A stretch of DNA of 44,512 bases. It comes from Eremomyces bilateralis CBS 781.70 (taxonomy: Eukaryota > Ascomycota > Dothideomycetes > Eremomycetales > Eremomycetaceae). Position 1 is the stretch's first letter. Each line of letters starts with the position of its first letter. A program made the position numbers and the translations under genes. This document shows, piece after piece, positions 10,249 to 21,595 of this stretch. The notes below the pieces were generated by a model. It worked only from the letters and a program-made list of their open reading frames with translations. It searched no databases and was not told the origin of the DNA. Location: assembly GCF_010015585.1 (NCBI RefSeq), contig NW_022985083.1, forward strand, positions 1-44,512. The letters are read 5' to 3'.

Positions 10249-12039
10249 ATGGATGCACTTCCAGGTCTCCCTGATGGGCTGCTCGCTCGCCTGGCTTTGC
10301 TTGCTACTGTCGCCCTTGTGTCGTCCTGTGTCTGGAGTTACTTAAGGTCACCACTCCGCCATGTCCCCGGCCCGTTTTTCGCCCGTATCTCCGATCTGTG
10401 GCGGGTCGGGAGCTGGTGGACGGGCCATGCGCAACTGACGCTGATCCAACTGCACCGCCGCTTCGGGTCTGCTGTACGGCTGGGACCGAATATGATCAGT
10501 TTGAGCGATTCGAACTTGATCAACGTCGTCTACTCCAGTAAGACGCCATGGATCAAGGTGAGCATCGAAAACGATGCCTGAAGCACCTCGTGCCAAGCAA
10601 AATTGAATCTCCGAATGATCGCTGAGTAACTATTGTATAGAGCGATATGTATGCATCGAACGATGTTGTCGTCGATGGCGTCGTCACCTCCAATCTCTTC
10701 AACACGACGGATCAAGCGTGGCACACCAAGATGGTGAAGCCATTGCGCAACATTGGCACCGTTACCAAAACGCTCGCCTTCGAGCCGGCCGTGGACGAGA
10801 CGATCGAGATTTTCTGCTCCAAGCTAGACCAAATGGCGAGCGAAGGCGTCGTAGTTCCAATGGAGAAATGGTTGCTTTGGTGTAATATGCATCGCTCGTG
10901 CAGTAGAATGACGAAAGTACTTACGCCGACCCATTAGTTGCATACGACTGCCTCCATAAGCTCACCTTTGGCTATCATCGCGGCTATCTCGAGACAGGTA
11001 GCGATGTCGGGAATTTCATCAAAGACGCATATGGCGGTTTGATCTACTTTGGCTTGGTATCGTTCCCCCTTCTTCGGACGAGAATACGGCACTGACAGTT
11101 CTCCAGTGCGTGAACATGCCCTTGCTTGACCGTTTCCTGATGAAGAACCCTTTGATGAAGCCGTTTCTCGGTCCCCCGCCCTTCCTCTGGGCCTTCCAAC
11201 AAGCCTACGCTGACGTGGCCGAACGCAAGCGAAAGCACGAGGCTGAAGGCACGTCCCCCGGGTCCTCGGACTTCCTCGATCTCTTCCTCGGGGCGCGAGA
11301 TTCATTCCCCGATATCGTCAGCAACGACGACGTGGTGGTGAATTATCTCTTCGTGAACCTAGTGGCCGGGTCGGACAACACGGGGATTTCCTTGGCTGCG
11401 ATCGTCTACCATGTCTACCGCAACCCGCGGATTCTCGAGAAGCTCCGGAATGAATTGGAGGTCGAGAAGGTCAATGGTACGCTTCCTGCCTCGTATCGTG
11501 ACACAAGCCGCCTTCCATACCTTGATGCCGTCGTGCATGAGGGTTTGAGAATTCATCCTCCTATCGGACTGCCCCTCGAACGTGTCGTTCCCGCTAGTGG
11601 TTGGCAGATGCCGGACGGTGGCCCATTTATCCCGGCAGGCACGAAAGTTGGGATGAACTCATGGGTGAGCAATCGAGACGAGAAGACATTCGGTCCTGAG
11701 GATGTGGACGAATTTGTGCCGGAGCGGTGGATGCCGAGAAACGGAGAGTCGGACGAAGCGTGGAAGGGGAGGTTGGGCCGGATGAAGAGCTTGATGCTCA
11801 CATTTGGTTTTGGGACTCGGATTTGTACCGGAAAGAGTGTCGCCATGATGGAGTTGTATAAGGTCGTGGGAACTTTAGTCGGAAAATATGATGTGAGTCC
11901 CTTGTTCCTCCTCTGATAGATGGATTTCACTAATGATGTGGCACCGTAGATGACTTTTATGACACCCGAGTGGAAGATGGAGAATATATGGTTTGTGTTT
12001 CCATCAGGATTCGATGTCAAGATACAGCAAAGAAGATAA
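10249..12039 (+). CDS. Cytochrome P450, pisatin-demethylase-like
   Basis: Exons are 10249-10557, 10641-10881, 10938-11056, 11107-11892 and 11950-12039. All introns are GT-AG and the frame closes at 514 residues, the usual length. The N-terminus has a membrane anchor (about residues 10-27), then a proline hinge (HVPGPFFARI). The I-helix oxygen-binding motif AGSDNT is at 310-315, the K-helix EGLR at 368-371, PERW at 428-431, and the haem loop FGFGTRICTG at 456-465 with C463 as thiolate ligand. Such enzymes are ER-bound monooxygenases needing a P450 reductase. The general look matches fungal CYPs annotated as pisatin-demethylase-like; the substrate is unknown. The upstream in-frame ATG at 10105 would precede the anchor and is not favoured. 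Confidence 0.9.
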
Positions 12040-14639
12040 GAGCACGATTGTTGATGTCAGCTGGTCTTTGGAGTGTGGAGCTTCGCCCTAGTTTGTTGCT
12101 CTGCCATCGTCCTTATGGCTGAAAGTGTGAGGGTTGAAAGTGATAATATATGTATTATTATCAGTCTCGAAAGTTGAAGTGGCAAAGGAGATTGATAAGA
12201 ACGCTACGGTGCTAAGCTGGTTGGCAATATAATTTTGTTCTGTAGTACGGAGTACTCCGTATGGAGTACTGCAATAGAGCTTAGTACCTAAAGAGGTTAG
12301 CACGGCGGTCAAACTATTAGCGGGGGGCTGGCGGCACGTGTCACCTCAGCTGATCATTGGAGAGGTTTTGCAACCTCGAAAACCATTTTACAACTCGATT
12401 TACAACTCCACAGAAAAAGCGGTTAATATCTCTATATAAGGTTAGCGTATAAACTATTTGATAATATTAAGCCTAAGGCAACGAGGCAACAAAACGCTGT
12501 AGAAGTTGTGAAAAATAATTTCAAGGCATCAACATTTTGGCCTAAAGCATCAAAATCTTCGGTTCCGGCCAATCAAACTTCACCAAAGTTCGTTAGCGCA
12601 TTTACAACCAGTTGTAACTCGATTACAACTCAAGATCGGATGAATTGACATACCAGTACGTCCGGTAGCTACCTTGCCGGAAAAGACATCGCATCCATCT
12701 CCTCGGACATTAAGAGGGTTGTCACCGAAACTCAGTGAGTTTGATGAAAGAGGAAGGTCCACCTCGACTTCCCACAAAAAACACGGGAAACTGGGACCCA
12801 CATACGGGCCGTTCCCTGACAGGTACAGAGCGCAAACAGTTTTCGTCGCAGATCCACAAACAGCAATAACACCGACCAAGCACCAACATCACAACCACGG
12901 GACTGTACCTCATCGTGGTGGTTGGGTCTAGTAGCCTCTCGAAGGGTGAAGCTAAGACAGTCTCAACGATCGATCACGACGTTGAAATACAGCCTATCTA
13001 CACCCGGTTACCGAAATACTCTTCCCCTAAGCGAGGACTGTTATCCGCTCGAAAAGAACCACGAACCACGGCTATCGTAGCCCACGGACAAGCAAGAAAT
13101 TGATCACAAAGATACGGCTGTGGAGGAAAGGGGATACCGACCACCGACATATAGTGGCGTAACGGACGGAGATAGGGGTTTTACGGAGCATAGTTCTCGA
13201 TCGTGACCTCCCCGTCGCGCCTCTATGCCTAAGGGAACGAGCTCGTTGGATGAAGGGTTTTAGATCGCTTTTAACGCTTAGTCAGGACCTACCGCAAGTA
13301 GGAGATCTCCTAGTTAGGTTTTTCCCCCCGTGAGTCTCACGAGACCCAGACGGTCTGGGGCCTGCGGAATCGCCACGACGAGATGGTTTTCAGCCCCCAA
13401 GGATGGCACGTATGGAACTCAGCTTGGTGAACGGTGGTAGGGATGTATATCGCGTAGTATATGTGCTTTTGCAACGTTTTAGTACTGTATACGAGGATAG
13501 ACTGCTGCCAGAGCCTCTGGCTGAGCACCCAGCAGTCGGAGCTAGTGCGCCCATATCGGCCTTTGCTAAGTAGGATCTAGAATATGTATTCAGGGGAATG
13601 ATACAGGAGCAATGAGGCAGGGCCTAATTCAGGGGTAATGGGTCGGGGAATGATACAGAAGCAATCGGTTGGGGAGTTGTACGACCGTAAGGGAGATAGA
13701 GAAACGATTGGAGATGTCAAATTCCATTTCCCAAGCACCAGGAGGAGCCAAGGATTCGTAATTGACCAGGGACCGTGACACTTCATTCCAGGTCGATTAG
13801 CCCGTCGATAGACTTTGCATCTATTTAATAACGTATCGATCCTACTGTTGAGTGATAGCGAGAGAAGAGACAAACTCGTTACCATGAATGGGACCCTCTG
13901 AATTGCAATAAGAATCGGAGCACCTGAATGTGTTTGTCGAAAACGGGATTGTGACCCTTTCAACCACTAAAGACCTCCGCAAGTTTCGTCGAAACTAACA
14001 ATTTGGTCGATACTCTGGTGGCGGAAAGAAGTAATAGACCTTGGTAAACTCAACACGAACACATATATAGCTGCCTTCTAGATCAGAGTGTCTTGCGCGT
14101 CTAACTCTTATTGGGTCCTAGCCTAGCCTTGTGTTAGGATCTCAACTCATACCAGTGAAGATCAATATGATTACAATATAGCCCCAAAGGGATCAAGCAG
14201 AGGATACTGAAGTGTGCGAAGTATGTATTTCTTAAACCAGATTTTCGATCTTTTCGAGGCGATCCGCTTGCGGTTCTCTTCCTCATTAACCGAATGATCT
14301 GCCGGAAGCTCCATTTAGCATATGTGGCTTAGAGTAAGACTGGAAGGCAGCTCTAGAGCCAGGAGAGATGTACAGCAGAGTTTACTCATTTATCAGAATT
14401 CAGAGTAATATGGTACAGACGCAAGGCGAAATTATCAGGTGAATGTATGAATGTTACTTTGCCGAAACATTAACTAACCTATTTTCCCCGCCGTTCCCAG
14501 AAACGCCATCATGCGATGAGACCGTAGTCCAGCGATCCAACGCTGAGCTTGCGTCGGCTGTGTGTGTAAGCAAAATCTAAGTCATACATAATATAACAAA
14601 TCCGAAAACGCTTTCCGCCAATGGTAACTTTTGAGTCCA
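12040..14639. other. Long intergenic region, no convincing gene
   Basis: Frames of up to 128 codons occur (for example minus 13577-13963) but show no family features. There are repeated short motifs, such as TTTACAACTC at 12393-12407 and GATTACAACTC near 12619-12629, and GGGGAATGATACAG at 13596 and 13638. Some of this may be old repeat sequence, but no boundaries or coding domain could be recognised. Confidence 0.45.
12246..12261. repeat. Perfect 16-base palindrome TACGGAGTACTCCGTA
   Basis: The sequence equals its own reverse complement and is followed by a further partial copy (ATGGAGTACT). It lies 200 bases past the P450 stop. Its role is unknown; it could be a repeat-derived motif or a protein site. 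Confidence 0.6.
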
Positions 14640-16764
14640 TTACGTTCTACCCACATTGTGGAAGGAGTTGTATAAGCTGCCTTTGTTGACTCCCCAGTAC
14701 CCCTTGCCCCTGAGTCCGAAGAAACCGTTCCATGCTTGAAGTGACTCCGGACGAGTACGCAAGTTCCATTTCACGTAATCGAAGACGTATGCTGTCTGCT
14801 GCTTGAACTTTGACAGGAGAGTATCGGATATATAACGCTGAGACGTACACGGGCTTGGAGGATACCTCATGTCATGCAACCCGTTGAAAAAAGGGTCGCA
14901 TATTGTCCCGCTAAACGACAGGGCCGAATACACGAAGTCCGCGTCTCTATCTTGAGTCCACTGTTGGTCTTTCTGTGCCTTTGCAAAAACGTCCTCAAGT
15001 AGTTTCAGCGACCAATGGCACGCAACAAGACTTAGAGCAAAATGTTGCGTGGGGTTCAAGGACATTTCTGGTGCCACGTAGAAAGCTCGTCGGTCGGGAA
15101 GGTGATGTTTGCCAACATATTTTCGAAATATGGACATGCGGAATCCCAGTGGAATTTCAACCTCAACATCGTGAGGTCCGGCAGTCTGATTCTGCTTTGA
15201 GCCGTTTGCCAGAACAGGGAATCGTTCCAGCCCTTGAATAGCAATTGTCCGGAGCAGTCCTGACAAGCGTGTTTGTGCATTACTAGGGGACTTTCTCGGT
15301 CTATATTCCCACCCTTGTAGCTCTGCAATCGTGAGGATTGCTTCGTCAAGAGTTCCCAATAGCGTATTGTTGTAATCAACTGATAAAGGATATACTTAGT
15401 CGCAGATCAGATCGAGGTTTAAGGAGGCCTACCGAAAACTAGCAGTGGGTTGAGCATGACAAGTTCGCTGACATAGCAACCGGCCCAGTGTACCTTCCTG
15501 ATAGACTGCTGGCGTCTTTGGAGGTACGGTCTACAGCGGTCGCATGGGAAGCCATTGTAGCACTACCAAGACCGTGTTAGCATCCGCAGCCGATGAAATA
15601 GGGCATACACGTACTGGTTGCTTGTCATGTTTGCACCGAGCACACTTGGTAGCATTTTTCAATTTTCCGCTAGTAACAGCTACACTGTGATGCTCACTTG
15701 TGTACCCGGAAATTTGCCATTCTGTGCAATTATTCGCGTATGCAACGCTCGTCTTTGCTTTCTTCGTTGATGCTGTTGATTGAAGGGGCTCATCCCCAGG
15801 CAAGACACCGCCGGTCCCTTTCGTATTCAGTAGATTGGATGATTCTTCTTGGAATGACGCCTGAGATGGATGTGAGGGATTTGATACATGCCACGAAAAG
15901 CCAGAAGTCGGATGCGACCTCTTTAATCGTTGATGTGATGATTTAGTCTCCGCTGCACAGCTGTCTAAAGACCGAATATCTGAGACTGGGGTGAATGATT
16001 GAGTCACATCGATTCCAGCAGGAGAATAAACGCCAGACCATGAGCCTGATATCTCAATGGTTCGGTCATTTGGTATCAACCCTTGGTCGGATACGTAATT
16101 AGCCAAAGCGCAAGATTGGAACGCTTCGTCAAAATCAGCAGTCGACAAAGTGACGCGTGGCGATGCTGGTATAGAATGAACTGGTAATTGATCCATATCC
16201 TGTGTTGGCATCGTCTCTTCTAGGCCGTAGCTGAGCGCTGTACTATTCTTCAAGGGCGATGAGACGGTCAAGGACATCTGCATGCTTCCATTAATTGCCA
16301 GAAGTTCTTGGCCCCCGGCATCGATCGTACGATCACTCATCGCCTCGGAAACCATGCTTAAGCGCATCGGGCTACTGGTTGTATGCCCGTCCGGGCACTT
16401 TAAAGCTCTGTTTCCGCAATGAGATTCTGCATGAGGAGCGTGTGAGATTGATGGCAAATCCACTGCCGTCATTGCGGCTGCGCTGGAGGCGATATTTGCC
16501 TCGGAATCTTGATACACTTCCGGTTCGCTGGCTGCTTGGTTAGCCACAATATCAGAGACCCAGGCTTCATTGAAAAAAGAAGGCTCCCTATTGGAGTGTC
16601 AGTGGATACATCAAATACGCTTTTCATATTCAACTCAAACCATACTCAAGTAGGGGTGGCTGCACCTGGGGATACCAAGGTGTAAGAGCGCTTTCGTCGT
16701 TGGAGGTTGACTCCGCATCGTATAGGGTGAGTTCCAGGAGGTGCTCGCAGGAGTTCATGGTCAT
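14640..16764 (-). CDS. Zinc-cluster-containing fungal regulator, four exons
   Basis: Exons on the minus strand are 16764-16646, 16587-15615, 15562-15433 and 15379-14640. All introns are GT-AG and the frame closes at 653 residues. The first 340 residues are serine-rich and look disordered. Cysteines C355, C358, C365, C371 and C374 give C-x2-C-x6-C-x5-C-x2-C, close to a Zn(II)2Cys6 cluster, with a sixth possible ligand about 19 residues on (WAGCY). An intron falls exactly before C365. The C-terminal 250 residues (DEAILTIAELQGWEY, then an alpha-helical region) resemble the second half of fungal proteins with a mid-protein cluster. It is probably a nuclear DNA-binding regulator. The targets are unknown. 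A second ATG at 16758 is possible. Confidence 0.75.
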
Positions 16765-17423
16765 CACTGTAGCTTATAGTTGAGGAAATAAAACAGACTC
16801 TCGTGACCTGAAGGGAGCAAATTTCAAACTCCGACAGAAAAGAGACTCGGTGAATTTACAGTTGACTTGCAAAGCTGCGTGAATGACAACACTGCAACTG
16901 GTGCGAGTGAAAAATTCCAATAATGGAAATCCGATAGAGAAGTTGAGCCGCAATTAGCAAGTTTGCATGGGATAAAGTCGATAAATTCGAATCCGAGTTA
17001 GGGATAGCGCGTGTTTCAATGCGTTTGTTGCTTTCCCTCGCATTGGACCAATCATATGGTCCAGGCCATCTAATCTACGCATTTGCCAGAGAATGTGTCG
17101 TCAGCACTACCCAATCTCTTTACCTCCATGTCCTGTATGCATGCAACTGCTCCTGCAGGACAAAATTACGGGCTCCAGAAATCGATGTATCGACTTTAGT
17201 GATTAGAGCCAAGAACGACCGTTTGTTTGTGGTTGTAAAAGCGAACTGCTATCAAACCCTCACTGTCAGTGATCGTCCGGTAGAGGACTATGACTCAGGT
17301 GGCTGAGTTATTTTGGAATTTTTGGACGGCAAAGATGATTTCTCTGCCCCGCGCATCGATCTTGAACTGGAGAAATGAAGCGAAAGGCCATGCCACAAGG
17401 ATATTGCCAAGCCACCTGAGAGT
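16765..17423. other. Upstream region of the regulator gene
   Basis: This spans the start of the regulator and the 3' end of the small gene beyond. The plus-strand frame 17019-17306 has no recognisable domain. In the frame of the small gene, reading continues past its stop at 17424 down to about 17292, with protein-like content (KIDARGREIIFAVQKF), so the gene may once have been longer. Confidence 0.4.
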
Positions 17424-17941
17424 TCATACAGCACACCCTTCAGCGGAGTAAAAGATAGTTCTGGTAGAATTCGTCCTTTTAGGTTCGGGGCGGACAACAA
17501 GCCCATCAAAGTTATGTTCAGCACCAAGACTCTTCTGGTAGAATGGATTGAAACGTGAGAACGACTGCACATCGTTAATCCCTCTGGCAACAATAGCCAA
17601 TGGCATCGATCCTCTGACATGCGCAACGATTGAAAGACTGGAGGTCTCGTAGAGGGTATCAGCATAGATACCAGTCATTGGCACATCGACCAATACGCGG
17701 CGTACGAGCGTCCCGGGGCCGCTAAAAAGAGATTCGGGTTAGATAGTCTGAGCCGAACTGCAACAAGGTAAGATGATTCGTTCTGGGCTTATGTACTGGA
17801 GGAGCTGTCGTTCGATGATTTCAGTCCCAATTCGGAATCGAAACTTGCATTGGGAATGAACACACCTCCCCAACTGTCACCCCTCCTATTCCCACACAAT
17901 TCCCCATGCTTATTCGGATCCTTTATCAAAACGTAACTCAT
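17424..17941 (-). pseudogene. Uncertain small gene, probable relic
   Basis: An ATG at 17941 opens MSYVLIKDPNKHGELCGN and stays open for 50 codons. A GT donor at 17796 and a CTAAC plus TTTTTAG acceptor at about 17720 suggest an intron. The following exon reads SGPGTLVRRVLVDVPMTG and onward to the stop at 17424. The most natural donor and acceptor do not keep the frame (one base out), and protein-like reading continues past the stop. Either the exon model is wrong or the gene is broken. No family is recognised. Confidence 0.4.
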
Positions 17942-18011
17942 TTCACAACAAAACTAAAACAATTGTCAACTTCTTAGCGACTGCAACATCTCACCCAAAC
18001 GTTGTGCAAAC

Positions 18012-18149
18012 ATGGTTCAAAATTCAGATACGTTGTCCAAAGGAGAGTGTATCCAACTAATCGCCGTTCTTCTGATTGCCATATATGGCCCAGTTGGATG
18101 GTGGCTATCATATATGCAGAATAGACGCGGTGAGGCCATCTATATGTGA
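18012..18149 (+). CDS. Small open frame with one predicted membrane helix
   Basis: A 45-residue frame starts at ATG 18012. After a polar N-terminus (MVQNSDTLSKGE) comes a hydrophobic stretch, LIAVLLIAIYGPVGWWLSY, then a basic tail (QNRRGEA), which fits a single-helix membrane peptide. It is divergent from the uncertain gene at 17941. No family is recognised, and at this length a chance frame is possible. Confidence 0.3.
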   Translation: MVQNSDTLSKGECIQLIAVLLIAIYGPVGWWLSYMQNRRGEAIYM

Positions 18150-19041
18150 GACAGTGCTTCTTAATAGTCAACTAATATTCTCAAGCTCGTGAACATGGAC
18201 GCCCCGATACTCCAAATGAACAAGCATAGACTTAGCTGTCAACGAGAACGATATTGGAATTGGAACGAACAAAAGATGGTTCCGAAAAAACTTTAGTATG
18301 GTATTTCTCTCAATGCGATAGGATATGTGAAACCGGGATGAAAAGCTAACTTCGAAGCGAACATAGTTTATGTGTAATGGGCGGTGTTCACCCCGTCAAG
18401 GTTTCACAATGCAATACTGGGACAGCGTACTATACTCGCTCTTCTTTCGGGTCTGAATATAGGAGCGACAATTCGAAAAACTGAATGAAACATCTCACCT
18501 GTTGGAGCATGTTCTCTCAAATCAAGATATCGGTTCATTGCCAGTCAACATGAATTTCGTCTCACACAAGGCTGAATCATGCGATCGTCTCCATGATACT
18601 TAGTGGGCTGAAGAAGCGTTGAAAGGCATTGCGCAGAAAATGAAGCAGGAATGCTGATAGCAATTCAAACTTTTGCGAACAACTCATGCGATGTCGTCTG
18701 ATTTAAAGCGGTGCTAGTAGGCAAACATGGTAAGCGGACCATTATTGTTTGCCTCTTTTCCAGCCCAATTACTACGGACTACTTGAGAGCCCCGACACTA
18801 GTGCTGTGGGACGCTTGAGCCTCAAGTAGTGTGGTCGATAATAGCTGCCAATGTGCCATAACTCGGGTTAGCAATTTTGGTCCTCACATTATTGGCAGGT
18901 TGCAAGTGCGCTACCAGTTCTTACGCAAATTAGATGAAGAAATTAATATCTTATCTTTATTTTATAGGCTGGTGAGATTTTCCCACCAGGTTTTGAGATT
19001 TGGCAGCTGAGATTTGTCCCCCCTTTATTTGTCCCCTGCGC
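18150..19041. other. Intergenic region with a 10-base inverted repeat
   Basis: No gene is supported. ACTACTTGAG at 18778-18787 pairs with CTCAAGTAGT at 18821-18830 around a 33-base loop. The stretch ends at the TA target site of the pogo-type element. Confidence 0.45.
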
Positions 19042-19043
19042 TA

Positions 19044-20551
19044 ACGTATTCCACAAGCGAGCCGCCACCTCAACCAGAAAACGCGACACTCGGTCTACAA
19101 ACAACAATGTCTCAATCAATTGATGCTCAATCTATTCAAAAAGAGGGTCGTTTATCTTTAGCTATACACGCTACCGATCAAGGCCAAATTCAGAACAATC
19201 TACAAGCTGCAGCTATATTCAACGTCCCTAGAACAACTCTTAGAGATCGACGCGCTGGAATCCTTTCACGACGCGACTGTACGCCCAATTCAAGAAAACT
19301 TACGGATCTAGAGGAGAGTGTTATTATTCGACATATCTTGGACCTAGATTCGCGAGGATTTGGGCCCCGGTTGGGTGGTGTTGAAGATATGGCCAATAAG
19401 CTACTTGCTGCTCGGGATAGCGGACGCGTCGGCGTCAATTGGGCCTCAAACTTTGTTAAGAGGACACCTGGGCTCAAAATGCGCTTCAATCGACGGTTAG
19501 ACTACCAGAGGGCCCAGAATGAGGACCCAGAGATTATGAAGGGCTGGTTTGAGCTCGTACGCAATACTATCGCCAAGTACAGCATCCATGAGGACGATAT
19601 CTATAACATGGCGTCTCTTAATCATTGATGGGCATGAGAGCCATAACTCGCTTCAATTCCAGGAATTCTGTAAAGAGAAGAACATTATTACACTTTGTAT
19701 GCCTCCGCACGCGTCCCACATTCTCCAGCCGCTTGATGTGGGTTGTTTTGGGCCACTGAAGAAGGCGTACGGGTATCAGATCGAGGGCTTGATACGGAAC
19801 TCTATCAACCATATCACCAAACTCGAGTTCCTACCAGCATTCAAAGCCGCACACGAAGCCGCTCTTACGAAGAAAAATATCCGTGGGGCCTTCCGAGGCT
19901 CAGGGCTAGTTCCGTACGATCCAGAAGCAGTGATTTCGAAGCTCGACGTCAGACCAAGGACTCCGACTCCAGCCGCTGAGGATGCTCAATGGGAGACGAA
20001 AACACCAAGCAACGCTATTGAATTGACGGCTCAATCGAAGCTAATTCAAGGCCGTATTACGAACCATCAAAATAGCTCGCCTACGCCAATCAATGAGGCG
20101 CTTGATCAGTTCGTCAAGGGCGCCCAGGCAATGGTCCATTCGCTCACGATTCTGAAGGGCGAAAACGAGACTCTTCGAAAGGCAAACAAGCTCGCAACGC
20201 AACGAAGACAACGAAAAAAAAGCGGATTCAGGAGCGAGGGTCTTTGACTATTGGGGAGGGGGAGGATTTAATTAATCATTCCGCCATTGAGTCCCAAATT
20301 TCTCAAGAAATACGTCAAAGTCGTACCCTACAGGATGGGGCTACGCCGCGTCGAAGGCGATGTGGACGCTGTCGTGAGGTAGGACATCGTATTGAAACAT
20401 GTCCTCTAGGTCGGCAAGATACTGTAGAATAGACTGGATATTATAAATAATTGATTTTATTTGGCGTTGTAGAGAAATCTGTACTTGAAGTGGTTTGGTA
20501 TAGGTTGAGGTGGCGGCTCGCTTGTAATGGCGGCTCGCTTGTGGAATACGT
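19044..20551 (+). mobile_element. Pogo/Fot-type DNA transposon, internally deleted
   Basis: The ends carry ACGTATTCCACAAGCGAG (19044 inward, continuing CCGCC) and its complement ending at 20550/20551. TA lies directly outside the left end (19042-19043); on the right, TA overlaps the last TIR base (20551-20552). Within the right end GGCGGCTCGCTTGT is present twice (about 20511-20524 and 20530-20543). The body encodes a CENP-B/pogo-type transposase lacking most of its catalytic domain. At about 1.5 kb it is shorter than complete members, which fits internal deletion. The same 18-base terminus bounds the MITE at 43.6 kb. Confidence 0.85.
19107..20432 (+). pseudogene. Pogo-type transposase relic (HTH, part of DDE domain, zinc knuckle)
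   Basis: The N-terminal half reads as a psq/CENP-B-type helix-turn-helix protein: AIFNVPRTTLRDRRAG, then a CENP-B-like segment with GVNWASNFVKRTPGL. It reaches KYSIHEDDIYNM, which in the family leads to the first catalytic aspartate. There the sequence jumps straight to RLLIIDGHESH, which holds the second catalytic aspartate, so roughly 100 codons of the core are missing and the frame changes. The rest (CMPPHASHILQPLDVGCFGPLKKAYG) is typical. A second frame change falls at an eight-A run (20214-20221), before a CCHC-like knuckle (CGRCREVGHRIETCP). It cannot make active transposase, although its ends could still be mobilised in trans. Confidence 0.85.
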
Positions 20552-20574
20552 AACTAATACTTCGATTACCTTAT

Positions 20575-21595
20575 ACCTACCTGATTTTGGACATGGCCAT
20601 TTTGATTCCCGGGGGCTAGGAAGACATCGCTGGCGGATATTGTCGCTTGGGGATTAAGCATATCCTGCTGCAATCCGTCGGGTGGCATCTCAATGCCTTG
20701 AATGGCCTGGCCTGTTGTCACCGAATGGAAAGTATTTTGATGATCGACTCGCTGCTCTTTAATGCCCTCTGAAAAACTCGAAATTGTCGTATGCAGTTAC
20801 GGATGCGCCGCTCTATCCCATGCATTTCACCTGCGCCGCGGAACGGTCTGGCTGTTCTTTGATGACTTTGATGATGGTACCGTAACTGGTGATGAAGCCT
20901 AGACGACTGAGGAGTTCAATTTGCTCGCGTTTAACACCTTTGGAATGAAGGTAGATGCCGAGAGTCGTCTGGAAACCTGTATGACTGTTTTTCCGCTGGG
21001 AAAAACAGAGAATTGACATGATTGCTACGATTCGAGAAACCGGCTCTTTTTGGGCCGTATAATATTGCTGAGCTTTAGGTGCCATGATGTCCCTAATAAG
21101 CTGCAGCAACAAAGGCGCCTCTTCCTGTATTGTGTGCAGGATTTTATCCATACCCAGTGCGTCAAACCCACCACTCTTGGAAGCCGGATCGTATTTGTTA
21201 AATAGGGCCAGATCTCCTAGCCTTTCTACCTCTCTTCGTAACTCATTGTTGCCCAGATCCAAGATCTCAATAATAGACTGCCTGCCACCATCCCACTGTT
21301 GATCTACATCGCCAAAGTAGGACTTCAGAACTTCCGGATCTTTATATGCAGCTGCAGCAAAGGCAGCCTTCCGGCGAGTATTGTTAGAACCATCGGAGAA
21401 AGCTAACGTCTTGACGAAGTCGGAAACTCCCCAGCGGAATTCGTTGCGCATGAAATTGCACACCATATTAAGTTTTTCGACATCGGAGCGGGGCGATCGT
21501 CGACGGCCGCTGCGGCCAGGTGGCGGTAACAATGAAGATGGAGCAGATACGTTATCTTCTGCTACAGTCGAAGGAGATGAACCTTTGGAAACCAT
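20575..21595 (-). pseudogene. Decayed, truncated second DUF6589 copy
   Basis: The minus frame starting at ATG 21595 encodes 260 residues. It aligns with exon 1 of the DUF6589 gene at 4.5 kb, with shared APK, I-x-SILC-x-S, LHSKGVKR and an LSRLGF/FHQFG block. Beyond 20813, pieces equivalent to exon 2 follow in shifted frames: AYDNFEF, then HSVTTGQ, IEMPPDGL and SASDVFLAPG, ending near 20581. Similarity stops about 30 bases from the pogo terminus, and the remaining 480 or so residues are not found on the other side of that element. It appears to be a truncated relic with several disruptions. Confidence 0.75.

Noticed and set aside
12330-13560. A possible old transposon in the long intergenic region
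   Set aside because: Only short repeated motifs are seen; no terminal repeats, target duplication or coding domain could be defined.
16985-17010. A tRNA-like ATTCGAATCC motif
   Set aside because: No A box, acceptor stem or cloverleaf could be formed around it.
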